Positions 8,188-15,610 of a DNA stretch of 23,343 nucleotides are shown here, piece after piece. The notes under the pieces are model-generated. The model saw only the letters and a program-made list of their open reading frames with translations. It was not told where the DNA came from and searched no databases. The DNA lies in the NCBI GenBank assembly GCA_030830725.1, contig JAURMN010000021.1, positions 1 through 23,343 on the forward strand, read 5' to 3'. Made by a program: the position numbers and the translations under genes. This DNA comes from Balneolales bacterium. GTDB lineage: Bacteria; Bacteroidota; Rhodothermia; Balneolales; Balneolaceae. The stretch's first letter is position 1; the number at the start of each line of letters is the position of its first letter.

Positions 8188-10635
8188 ATGAAAACTCTCG
8201 GCAAGATAGTGCTTTTTTTTCTGGTGTTCCTTACAGGTTTCGCCCTTCTCTCCCTTTATTGGACGGTCCTGAAACCCTTACCAGACTATTCTGATCGGGT
8301 TCGACTAGAAGGGCCTGATCAGGAGATTACCATCTACTGGGGAGATTATGGAGTACCTCATATCTATGCGCGTTCAGAGAAAGATCTTTTTTTTGCAGTG
8401 GGATATGTTCATGCGCAAGATCGCATCTGGCAAATGACTCTTTCACAAATAGCCGCAGAGGGCCGTTTTGCGGAGTTTTTGGGCGCGGATCTACTCCCTT
8501 TCGATAAATATCAGCGAACCCTCGGATTTTGGCGAACAGCAGAGAAAATCGAACAGGCTATGCCAGATTCTCTCCGTAATCGATTGCAATGGTATGCAAA
8601 CGGCGTGAATGCATGGACTGATCAAAATCGACGAAGTTTACCCCTTGAGTTCTCACTTCTGAGAATGGATCCTATCGAATGGACCCCACGCCATACGATT
8701 GCAATCTCTCGATTGATGGCCTGGGATCAGAATATTAATTGGTGGAGCGAGCTCACGCTCGCATGGCTACAGCAACGTTTGCCGGATGCCCGTATGCGAG
8801 AGTTGGTTCCGGAGTATGAACGTTTTCGACCAATCACAGAAAGTGATTCGGGGATCTCTTCTGCGATGGCGATGTTACATACCGAACAGGCGTTACGTTC
8901 ATTGCTAGGCAAAGAGGGAACCAGCGTGGGAAGTAACGCCTGGGTGGCTTCCGGCCAAAAAACAGTGAGTGGTGCTCCGCTTCTCGCGGGGGATCCACAT
9001 ATGGGCCTAAGTATGCCGGGAAATTGGTATGAGGCAAATTTGATCACGCCGGAGTTTCAAATTTCCGGTGCAATGATACCGGGAGCTCCATTTGTGATCC
9101 TGGGACAAAATCAGCATCTGGCCTGGTCACTCACTAATATCATGGCCGACGATACCGACTTCTATCTGGAAAGACTCACAGATGAAGATTCCACCTCGGT
9201 AATTATCCAGGAAACCATTGAAGGATTCATTGAAAACCCTCTCACCTTGATTAGAGAACGTATTCAGGTCAAAGGGGAAGATGATGTGATTCATACGATA
9301 CGCCTGACTTCAAACGGGCCGATAATCAATGATATCTATCCCTCACAGGGATTGGTAAACAAAGAGCTGATATCGGTTCGTTGGACAGGTCACGAGATCA
9401 GTATGGAACTTCAGGCGCTCTATGAAATGAATCGAGCCACCACACTGACTGAATTCCGAAATGCGGCTTCCAAATTCAAATCCCCTGGGATGAATGCAAT
9501 GTATGCGGATAAAGAAGGTAATATTGCGATGTTTGCGATGGCCGGACTACCAAAGCGTACCACTTCTTCCTATGTTTTTCGGAAAGGATGGTTACCGCAG
9601 GATCGTTGGCAAAGCTGGATTCCATTTGAAGAACTCCCATCTGTTATGAATCCGGAAAAGGGATGGATTGCAAATGCCAATAACAAGATTCACGATGAAA
9701 ACTATCCCTATTATATTGGAACATTTTGGGAACCTTCGTCTCGAATTGAACGCCTCGTTGAACTATTTTCATTTCATGATAAAGTGAATACCGACTTATT
9801 TTCAGATTGGCAGCTTGATATCTTATCACCCCATGCGCGGGAAGTTCTGGATATCGTGCTTCCGGTTCTGATGGAGTCGAATACAGATCCAAGCAGCGGA
9901 ATCTCCATAGCACTACCTTATTTGTTGAATTGGGATTTTCAGTATGAACTCTCGTCAACAGCCGCGTCCATTATGGATGCTTTCATTCTCTCACTGGTTC
10001 GAAATACGCTGATAGATGAACTTGGCGAGGAAGCCTTTGAAAACTTTGTTCGTCTTGAAAATCTTCCGGTGCGATCCATTGTTCGACTTCTTTCGTTAGA
10101 TTCCCCTTTGTTTGATAATCAACTAACACCTGGAATCGAAACACGCGATGAAATCATTCAAAAAAGCATGAAGGATGCCATTGCTTATCTGGAAGCAAAA
10201 TTCGGAATGAAACCCTTTGAATGGCAGTGGAATAATCTGCACTACCTTACGCTTTCCCCACCACTTTTTGGTGAAGCGGTTAAAGACTCCGCAGCACCGG
10301 CAGCGCTCACGCTGATCGTCCAAAATCTGATGAGCAAAGGACCTTATTCAGTAACAGGCCATGGCATGACGCTCAATAATGGACAGTATAACTGGAATGA
10401 TCCCTATGATCAGGTATTGGGAGCGTCCATCCGCCGAGTGATCGATTTATCGGATTTAAGTAGTATAAAATCCGTTCTCCCAACCGGACAGTCTGGAAAC
10501 CCATTATCCCGACACTTTGGAGACCAAACAGATCTCTGGTTGAAAGGAGAATTGAAAACGCTTTACCAGGATTCCCTTTTCTTCACTCGGAACCGCTATG
10601 AAACCATGAGACTTATACCGGCAAGTCGGATGTAA
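8188..10635 (+). CDS. Penicillin acylase family N-terminal-nucleophile hydrolase, membrane-anchored
   Basis: An 815-residue member of the penicillin amidase (S45) family, whose members hydrolyse amide bonds of beta-lactams, N-acyl-homoserine lactones or other acylated amines. Residues 5-26 form one hydrophobic segment with no clear cleavage site, so it is probably anchored in the inner membrane facing the periplasm. The alpha-chain region has the motif YGVPHIYA and the segment AVGYVHAQDRIWQM. The precursor should cut itself before Ser249 in GTSVGSNAWVASG, freeing the catalytic serine of the beta chain. AGDPHMGLSMPGNWYE follows as expected. The C-terminal part has the family's GHGMTLNNG and GQSGNPLSRHF motifs. 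The substrate cannot be told from sequence. No Shine-Dalgarno precedes the ATG. Confidence 0.92.
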   Translation: MKTLGKIVLFFLVFLTGFALLSLYWTVLKPLPDYSDRVRLEGPDQEITIYWGDYGVPHIYARSEKDLFFAVGYVHAQDRIWQMTLSQIAAEGRFAEFLGADLLPFDKYQRTLGFWRTAEKIEQAMPDSLRNRLQWYANGVNAWTDQNRRSLPLEFSLLRMDPIEWTPRHTIAISRLMAWDQNINWWSELTLAWLQQRLPDARMRELVPEYERFRPITESDSGISSAMAMLHTEQALRSLLGKEGTSVGSNAWVASGQKTVSGAPLLAGDPHMGLSMPGNWYEANLITPEFQISGAMIPGAPFVILGQNQHLAWSLTNIMADDTDFYLERLTDEDSTSVIIQETIEGFIENPLTLIRERIQVKGEDDVIHTIRLTSNGPIINDIYPSQGLVNKELISVRWTGHEISMELQALYEMNRATTLTEFRNAASKFKSPGMNAMYADKEGNIAMFAMAGLPKRTTSSYVFRKGWLPQDRWQSWIPFEELPSVMNPEKGWIANANNKIHDENYPYYIGTFWEPSSRIERLVELFSFHDKVNTDLFSDWQLDILSPHAREVLDIVLPVLMESNTDPSSGISIALPYLLNWDFQYELSSTAASIMDAFILSLVRNTLIDELGEEAFENFVRLENLPVRSIVRLLSLDSPLFDNQLTPGIETRDEIIQKSMKDAIAYLEAKFGMKPFEWQWNNLHYLTLSPPLFGEAVKDSAAPAALTLIVQNLMSKGPYSVTGHGMTLNNGQYNWNDPYDQVLGASIRRVIDLSDLSSIKSVLPTGQSGNPLSRHFGDQTDLWLKGELKTLYQDSLFFTRNRYETMRLIPASRM

Positions 10636-10656
10636 TGTATACTAAACGAACCTACC

Positions 10657-10682
10657 AAGATTCAATTTCTCACAAAGATTCA
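10657..10682 (+). repeat. 8-bp direct repeat upstream of the GH3 lipoprotein gene
   Basis: AAGATTCA occurs at 10657-10664 and again at 10675-10682, 18 bases start to start. The surrounding 13 bases agree except at two positions. The pair lies in the 63-base gap before the ATG at 10699. It could be paired half-sites for a regulator, or chance. Confidence 0.4.
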
Positions 10683-10694
10683 CTTTGATAGAAT
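10680..10694 (+). promoter_or_regulatory. Possible promoter element next to the GH3 lipoprotein start
   Basis: TCACTTTG (10680-10687) matches TAnnTTTG with one mismatch, and TAGAAT (10689-10694) is a five-of-six match to a classical -10. Either would start transcription within about 10 bases of the ATG at 10699. No Shine-Dalgarno is visible. Confidence 0.35.
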
Positions 10695-10698
10695 AAAA

Positions 10699-13600
10699 AT
10701 GAAAAATCATCGACTCCTCACATCTTCACTGATTTCATTCATCCTTCTACTTTCGGTTTCTTGTAGAAGTACAATCCTGGAAAAAGAATCCTATTCTCAG
10801 ATCGAGGTTGGAAAATCAGCTGTGGGAACTTCATCGGATATGGGAATGGGCTCTGCGAACAACCCCAAAATTGATTCATCAAAAGAAGAGAGAGCCTCCC
10901 TTTTTAGAGGGAAGGAGAACATTGAAAATCTATTCGAAACCTCTGAGGATAACTCAGGGTTTTTGGGGCTTCCATCAACCACGATTACTCCGGAAGAATC
11001 ACTTTTTATCGCGGACTCTGTGATTTCGGAATTAAGCCTCGAAGAAAAGATCGGTCAACTTTTCATCGCCCGTTTATATGGGAATTTTATGAACGAGCAG
11101 GATGATGAGTTCTATGAAGTGACTCAACTGATCAAAGAAGGAGTAGTTGGTGGAATTCTATTTTTTCAGGGTGATGTCTACGGACAGGCGCATCTAACCA
11201 ATGCATATCAGGCAACCGCCAAAGTTCCACTTTGGGTCACTCAGGATATGGAATTCGGTGCGGCGATGCGGGTAGAGGGAACGACCCGATTTACACCCGC
11301 TATGGGGATTACGGCAACGGGTTCCCCTTTAAATGCATTTATTAAAGGAAAAATTACAGCAAAAGAGGCTAAGGCCCTTGGCGTGCATCAGATCTTTGCG
11401 CCGGTGATGGATGTGAACAACAATCCCCAAAATCCAGTTATTAATGTGCGATCCTTTTCAGAAGATCCTCAGATTGTTGCAGAATATGGAGTAGCCTTTT
11501 TGCGTGGTGTGCAGAGTGAGGGGGTAATTGCAACGGCCAAACATTTTCCGGGGCATGGAGATACCGATGTAGACTCTCATCTTGCTCTTCCGATAGTGTC
11601 TGAACCTTATTCGAGGCTCTCCGAAATCGAACTTCTACCTTTTCGAGCCGCTGTTGAATCGGGTATCCGTTCCGTGATGAGTGCTCACGTGGCGTATCCT
11701 GTGATTAGTCAATTTGAGGATCGGCCTTCTACGCTCGATCCTTCTGTGCTACGCCGCCTATTGACGGATTCCCTTCGATTTGATGGATTCATTGTAACAG
11801 ACGGTTTGGATATGAAGGCGATCTCGGATGCTTATTCTCCGGGAAGGGCGGCCGTTGAAGCGTTTAAAGCGGGCGCCGATATTCTGCTGTTGAGTTCAGA
11901 CGAACGCTCTGCTGTTCATGAAATGAAGCTCGCCGTCGAGTCCGGTGAAATCTCCGAACAAGAACTCAATTACCGCGTTCATCGCTTTCTTCGCCTTAAA
12001 GCAGAACATGGACTTTTCTCTAATCGCTTTGTGGATATTGCAGGCTTAGCGAAGGAGATTCGGGAGCCATCTTCTGTGGCTGAAGCTGAGCGTATCGCTC
12101 GTGAATCTGTCACTCTTTTAAAAAATGAACAAAGTATCCTGCCGATTCGCGATAAAGATTTTGCAGATGTGCTTCTAGTGGCTGTAGATGATGACAGATC
12201 AGGATCCGCAGGCAGACCCCTATTAACCGAACTTCGCAAGTATCATCAAAAAGTTGGATATGAGGTTCTGGATCAGCGAAGTGGCGATGACGAGATTGCC
12301 ACGATTTTGAAAAAAGCAAAGGAAGCCAATCTGGTCATTATCGGATCGTTTGTATCGGTGAGTACCGAATACGCAAGTCGATTAACCGAAAGACAAAAGT
12401 CCGCACTTAAAAGACTTCAAAATCTCTCCACTCCCTCAGTTCTGATCTCGTTTGGCAATCCCTATATTTTGGCTGAAATACCCGATTCAGAGGTTTTTAT
12501 CGTCTCTTGGACAGGAACTACACAACAAGTTCAACAAACGGTTCCTGCGCTTTTTGGTGCCTCTGAAATCAAAGGACGCCTGGCAGTAGAAGTCCCAGGT
12601 ATTGCTGAATTTGGATCAGGAATCCAGTTACCAAAATCATCTCTTCGTCTCGGATCTCCTGAGTCGGAAGAGGTAAGTCGACAGGCTTTACGCAGGATCG
12701 ATTCACTGGTGTATGCCGCGATTCGGGACTCGGTATTCCCGGGTGCCGTGGTAGGCGTTGTCAAAAATGGAACCATGGTACTCAACAAAGGATATGGGTA
12801 TCATGACTACACAAAAACACGTAAGACAGAAGCGAGGGACGTCTTTGATCTCGCATCCATTACCAAAGTCATGGCAACGACCACGGCCACGATGAAACTA
12901 GTGGACGAGGGTAAACTCTCATTGAATGATCCCGTATCCGAGTATATCCATGAATTCAAAGAGCCCTCAAAAGAGGCGATCACCATTCGTCATCTTTTGC
13001 TTCACACATCCGGACTCCCCCCCTTCCGTGTTTATGTAGACTCCCTGCGGACCCGAGATGAAATCCTTGAAGCTATTCGTAATGAACCTCTCACCGGTGT
13101 GCCGGGTGAAAAATATGTCTATAGTGACTTAGGTATGATTTTGTTGGCCGAAATCCTCGAACAGGTGAGCGGACTCTCTGTGGATCGATACATACGTAAC
13201 AAGTTTTTCTACCCTATGGGAATGGTGACGGCACATTATAATCCCTTAAATGTGGGACAATGGATGGCCAATCTGATTCCTCCCACAGAAATTGATACCG
13301 TGTATGATCGCGGTGTAGTACGCGCAAGAGTTCATGACGAACGTGCCTATTTTATGGACGGTGTGGCTGGGCATGCCGGACTTTTTGGGTCGGCAAGAGA
13401 TATTGCCATTTGGACTACCATGTTGCAAAATGGCGGGACCTATGCCGGGGAAACCTACCTCTCTCCCGAAACGATTTTGGAGTTTACCTCAGTGCAAGAC
13501 GAGGAAAGTCGCAGAGGCCTTGGATTTGATCATAAGTCTGGACCAAACAGTACGGCAGGGTCCTTGACCAGTATGAGAACATATGGACACACCGGCTTTA

Positions 13601-13833
13601 CAGGCACTAGTGTTTGGACAGATCCTGAGCTCGATCTCACAATCATTCTGCTCTCCAATCGTACGTGGCCAACACGGGAAAAGGGCCGCCGAATCAGTGA
13701 AATCCGCCGAAAAGTAGCCGATATTGTAGTGGAAAGTCTTGAAATGGAATCCAGAATGGAGTTTTGGCTCGGTGAATTCGAACGTGAAATGGAACCGGTG
13801 ACGATTCCCACATCTGGAAATACGGCCAAATAA
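10699..13833 (+). CDS. Lipoprotein: NagZ-like GH3 hexosaminidase fused to a beta-lactamase/PBP-like serine hydrolase
   Basis: 1044 residues. A lipoprotein signal ends at LLSVSC (lipidated Cys22), followed by a disordered Ser/Glu-rich linker to about residue 100. Residues 110-440 form a GH3 catalytic domain of NagZ type. KHFPGHGDTDVDSH (281-294) carries the Asp292-Ser-His294 acid/base dyad and VTDGLDM the nucleophile Asp368. Residues about 450-640 are the GH3 C-terminal sandwich. Residues about 660-1010 resemble class C beta-lactamases and DD-peptidases, with SITK (Ser720, Lys723), YSD (808-810, where YxN is usual) and HTG (964-966). It probably acts on peptidoglycan fragments in the periplasm, releasing N-acetylglucosamine and cutting or sensing peptide. 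The domains are clear; the substrate is inferred. Similar fusions exist in Bacteroidota. Confidence 0.93.
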   Translation: MKNHRLLTSSLISFILLLSVSCRSTILEKESYSQIEVGKSAVGTSSDMGMGSANNPKIDSSKEERASLFRGKENIENLFETSEDNSGFLGLPSTTITPEESLFIADSVISELSLEEKIGQLFIARLYGNFMNEQDDEFYEVTQLIKEGVVGGILFFQGDVYGQAHLTNAYQATAKVPLWVTQDMEFGAAMRVEGTTRFTPAMGITATGSPLNAFIKGKITAKEAKALGVHQIFAPVMDVNNNPQNPVINVRSFSEDPQIVAEYGVAFLRGVQSEGVIATAKHFPGHGDTDVDSHLALPIVSEPYSRLSEIELLPFRAAVESGIRSVMSAHVAYPVISQFEDRPSTLDPSVLRRLLTDSLRFDGFIVTDGLDMKAISDAYSPGRAAVEAFKAGADILLLSSDERSAVHEMKLAVESGEISEQELNYRVHRFLRLKAEHGLFSNRFVDIAGLAKEIREPSSVAEAERIARESVTLLKNEQSILPIRDKDFADVLLVAVDDDRSGSAGRPLLTELRKYHQKVGYEVLDQRSGDDEIATILKKAKEANLVIIGSFVSVSTEYASRLTERQKSALKRLQNLSTPSVLISFGNPYILAEIPDSEVFIVSWTGTTQQVQQTVPALFGASEIKGRLAVEVPGIAEFGSGIQLPKSSLRLGSPESEEVSRQALRRIDSLVYAAIRDSVFPGAVVGVVKNGTMVLNKGYGYHDYTKTRKTEARDVFDLASITKVMATTTATMKLVDEGKLSLNDPVSEYIHEFKEPSKEAITIRHLLLHTSGLPPFRVYVDSLRTRDEILEAIRNEPLTGVPGEKYVYSDLGMILLAEILEQVSGLSVDRYIRNKFFYPMGMVTAHYNPLNVGQWMANLIPPTEIDTVYDRGVVRARVHDERAYFMDGVAGHAGLFGSARDIAIWTTMLQNGGTYAGETYLSPETILEFTSVQDEESRRGLGFDHKSGPNSTAGSLTSMRTYGHTGFTGTSVWTDPELDLTIILLSNRTWPTREKGRRISEIRRKVADIVVESLEMESRMEFWLGEFEREMEPVTIPTSGNTAK

Positions 13834-13865
13834 AGCATTTCAATTGTTCTGTTCGAAAACATTGT

Positions 13866-13873
13866 AAGATTTG
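13866..13873 (+). promoter_or_regulatory. Possible -7 element before the cytidine deaminase gene
   Basis: AAGATTTG matches TAnnTTTG at five of the six fixed bases. It ends six bases before the ATG at 13880, the same placement as at 8176 and 18748. If used, the mRNA would have almost no leader. Confidence 0.35.
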
Positions 13874-13879
13874 ATCTCT

Positions 13880-14773
13880 ATGAGTTGGAACTCGCTTCTC
13901 CAAAATTCCTACTCCCCTTATTCGCGGCAACAGGAAGCATGCGTGATCCGTGGCGAAAATGGAGTCTACCCTGGTGTGCGGGTGGAGAATATTGCCTATC
14001 CCCAAACGATCACCGCCCTTCAGGGAGCGTTCGGACTTTGTCTTTCCTGTGGGGATCTTCCACTTGAAATTCTACAGCCTTCAGAGAATCATTCCAGCCC
14101 AATGGCAGATGAAGAGACTTGGCGGCATTGGGTCAAGGCTCAAGGGTGGAATATTAAATGGACCTATTCAGATCAACTGTCGGCTGATCTCATTGAACAG
14201 TTGACGGAGTTCCGAAATCCATTGACCGTGATTCACAATCGGCCTGAATCGGACAATGCTTCCATCTGGAGTTCCGGCAATACTCCTGATCCGCAATCTA
14301 CCACAGCGACGAAAGTGCAGAGCGGACCGAACGAGATGCTAAACTCCCTGTTTATCGATGCTGTTCAACCCGAGTATGATCGGGCCAGACGCTCCCTTTT
14401 GACCAAACTTATACCCGATGCCTACACCCCAAATTCAGATTTTCCAGTATCTGCCTTATTGGAAACCGACAAAGGATTGGTTGGAGGTGTGAATGTTGAG
14501 TTTGGAATTTGGAATTTTGGCCTTTGTGCAGAGCGAAACGCAATCCATACGGCTATCGCCTATGGGGCCAGACCTACCGGCTCCATCGCAGTATTTGCTC
14601 CAAAAAGTCAACTTTGTAGTCCTTGTGGCATGTGCCGTCAAACCCTTTCGGAATGGCCGCTGATGGAACGAGTGTTGCTGTATCACGGTGATGGTAGCAG
14701 TTCTGAACATCGTATTAAAGATTTGCTTCCCCTTCATTTTCAAGCCTCATCCCTTGGAATTGGTCCGGAATAG
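13880..14773 (+). CDS. cdd: Two-domain cytidine deaminase, catalytic domain C-terminal
   Basis: Deaminates cytidine/deoxycytidine to uridine in pyrimidine salvage. Starting at the ATG at 13880 gives 297 residues, the size of dimeric E. coli-type enzymes; a TTG three codons upstream is a weaker start. The active domain is C-terminal. AYTPNSDFPVSALL is followed by NVEFGIWNFGLCAERNAI, with zinc ligand Cys216 and proton-shuttle Glu218. PCGMC then supplies zinc ligands Cys249 and Cys252. The N-terminal half keeps the fold signature (YSPYS at 11-15, VENIAYP at 36-42). It has TALQ where CAER should be and no PCxxC, so it cannot bind zinc. In E. coli Cdd the catalytic domain comes first, so the order is reversed here. 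Activity is very likely. Confidence 0.88.
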   Translation: MSWNSLLQNSYSPYSRQQEACVIRGENGVYPGVRVENIAYPQTITALQGAFGLCLSCGDLPLEILQPSENHSSPMADEETWRHWVKAQGWNIKWTYSDQLSADLIEQLTEFRNPLTVIHNRPESDNASIWSSGNTPDPQSTTATKVQSGPNEMLNSLFIDAVQPEYDRARRSLLTKLIPDAYTPNSDFPVSALLETDKGLVGGVNVEFGIWNFGLCAERNAIHTAIAYGARPTGSIAVFAPKSQLCSPCGMCRQTLSEWPLMERVLLYHGDGSSSEHRIKDLLPLHFQASSLGIGPE

Positions 14774-14830
14774 GCGTAAAAGGTAAACCGCACGATTTCC
14801 TCACCCATCGACTACTATGTCTAAGCCCGT

Positions 14831-15487
14831 ATGATTTCCTTTGACTACATCGCATTACTGGACTATGAACATCTCGACAACCATTTCTTCCTGAAATCTC
14901 TGGCTAAAGAACTGGCTAAAAGACCGGATAAGCGAGGAATTTTATTGCATGCGGACAGCCCTTTTACGGAAAGAATCATGCAGCAAGGAGTCATGAGGGA
15001 GGAGGCTCGTATCCGAGCAGCTAAAGATTTGAATCATCGCCTGGTAGCCCTGCTTGCCGATGAAGGAATTCCGGCCATCGGGTTGCATCCCTTCCAAAAA
15101 GAGTTGGTTTCGGAAAATGGAAACGTCTCAGAATCTGCGTGGCTCAGTTTACCCTCCATACCCGTCGTGATCTTATCTACCTTAATGACAGAAGAAGGTC
15201 TATCTCAACGACTACACCCCTTAACGCATGTTCTTCCTATTCTTGCGAATTCATTCGAAGTCCAATCACTTCTGGGGTTTAGTCGAATCGATTCTCTTCA
15301 ATGGAATCTTCATAAAATCCCAGATCTGTATTCAGAAGAGGGAGTTCTGGAGCAATTCAGCGACTTTTTTGAGACTCATATTCCAGCCGAATTGAGAGAT
15401 ATGAAAGGGTATCGTCTCTGTGTACCGGGAGTTACGGGAAGTGCTTCGCTTTGGGATGGTTCATTGCATGTAAAAGAACTGCGTTAA
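14831..15487 (+). CDS. Uncharacterised protein, weak amino-acid-kinase-fold resemblance
   Basis: I do not firmly recognise this 218-residue, soluble-looking protein; it has no signal peptide or membrane segment. The stretch at about 50-95 (GVMREEARIRAAKDLNHRLVALLADEGIPAIGLHP) reads like the part of amino-acid kinases such as acetylglutamate or isopentenyl phosphate kinase where 'lN..lv..L...Gi.avgl' occurs. The usual N-terminal KxGG nucleotide motif is absent, the protein starting with ISFDYIALLDYEH instead. It may be a degenerate relative or a different fold. It follows the cytidine deaminase by 57 bases on the same strand, so co-transcription is plausible. A TACTAT -10-like hexamer at 14813-14818 lies 12 bases before the ATG. 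The reading frame is well supported by length and position. Confidence 0.75.
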   Translation: MISFDYIALLDYEHLDNHFFLKSLAKELAKRPDKRGILLHADSPFTERIMQQGVMREEARIRAAKDLNHRLVALLADEGIPAIGLHPFQKELVSENGNVSESAWLSLPSIPVVILSTLMTEEGLSQRLHPLTHVLPILANSFEVQSLLGFSRIDSLQWNLHKIPDLYSEEGVLEQFSDFFETHIPAELRDMKGYRLCVPGVTGSASLWDGSLHVKELR

Positions 15488-15512
15488 GTTTTAATTATAC
15501 AGAAAGTTTTTG

Positions 15513-15543
15513 TTGCCACTGGCGTAAAATCGTCTTAATTTAG
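15513..15543 (+). promoter_or_regulatory. Probable promoter of the haem uptake locus
   Basis: A TTG within a T-rich run (15507-15515) is followed after 20 bases by TAATTTAG (15536-15543), one mismatch from TAnnTTTG. This spacing fits the Bacteroidota -33/-7 layout. The -7 element and expected start point overlap the palindrome at 15538-15556, so a bound repressor would block it. Confidence 0.5.
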
Positions 15544-15556
15544 AATTATTCTAAAT
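15538..15556. promoter_or_regulatory. Fur-family-type operator, perfect 9-1-9 palindrome
   Basis: ATTTAGAAT-T-ATTCTAAAT is a perfect inverted repeat with a one-base centre at 15547. Its core has the 7-1-7 form TTAGAAT-n-ATTCTAA shared by Fur, PerR and Zur boxes, which differ only in inner bases. A further AGAAT follows at 15558-15562, giving overlapping half-sites as in many Fur operators. It lies 54 bases upstream of the haem receptor start and on top of the likely promoter. Which family member binds is inferred; iron-responsive Fur is the simplest guess. Confidence 0.65.
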
Positions 15557-15594
15557 AAGAATAAGGGCAGTCTTTCGATCTTTTTCCCTTTTCA

Positions 15595-15599
15595 GAGGA
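15595..15599 (+). promoter_or_regulatory. Ribosome binding site of the TonB receptor gene
   Basis: GAGGA lies 11 bases before the TTG at 15611. No ATG exists in frame between the upstream in-frame stop (15536-15538) and this point, so the site supports a TTG start. The spacing is a little long. Confidence 0.5.
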
Positions 15600-15610
15600 A
15601 CTCTTACCTA

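Noticed and set aside
13871..13879. TTG start three codons before the cytidine deaminase ATG
   Set aside because: The ATG at 13880 is nearby and the TTG falls within the probable -7 promoter element.
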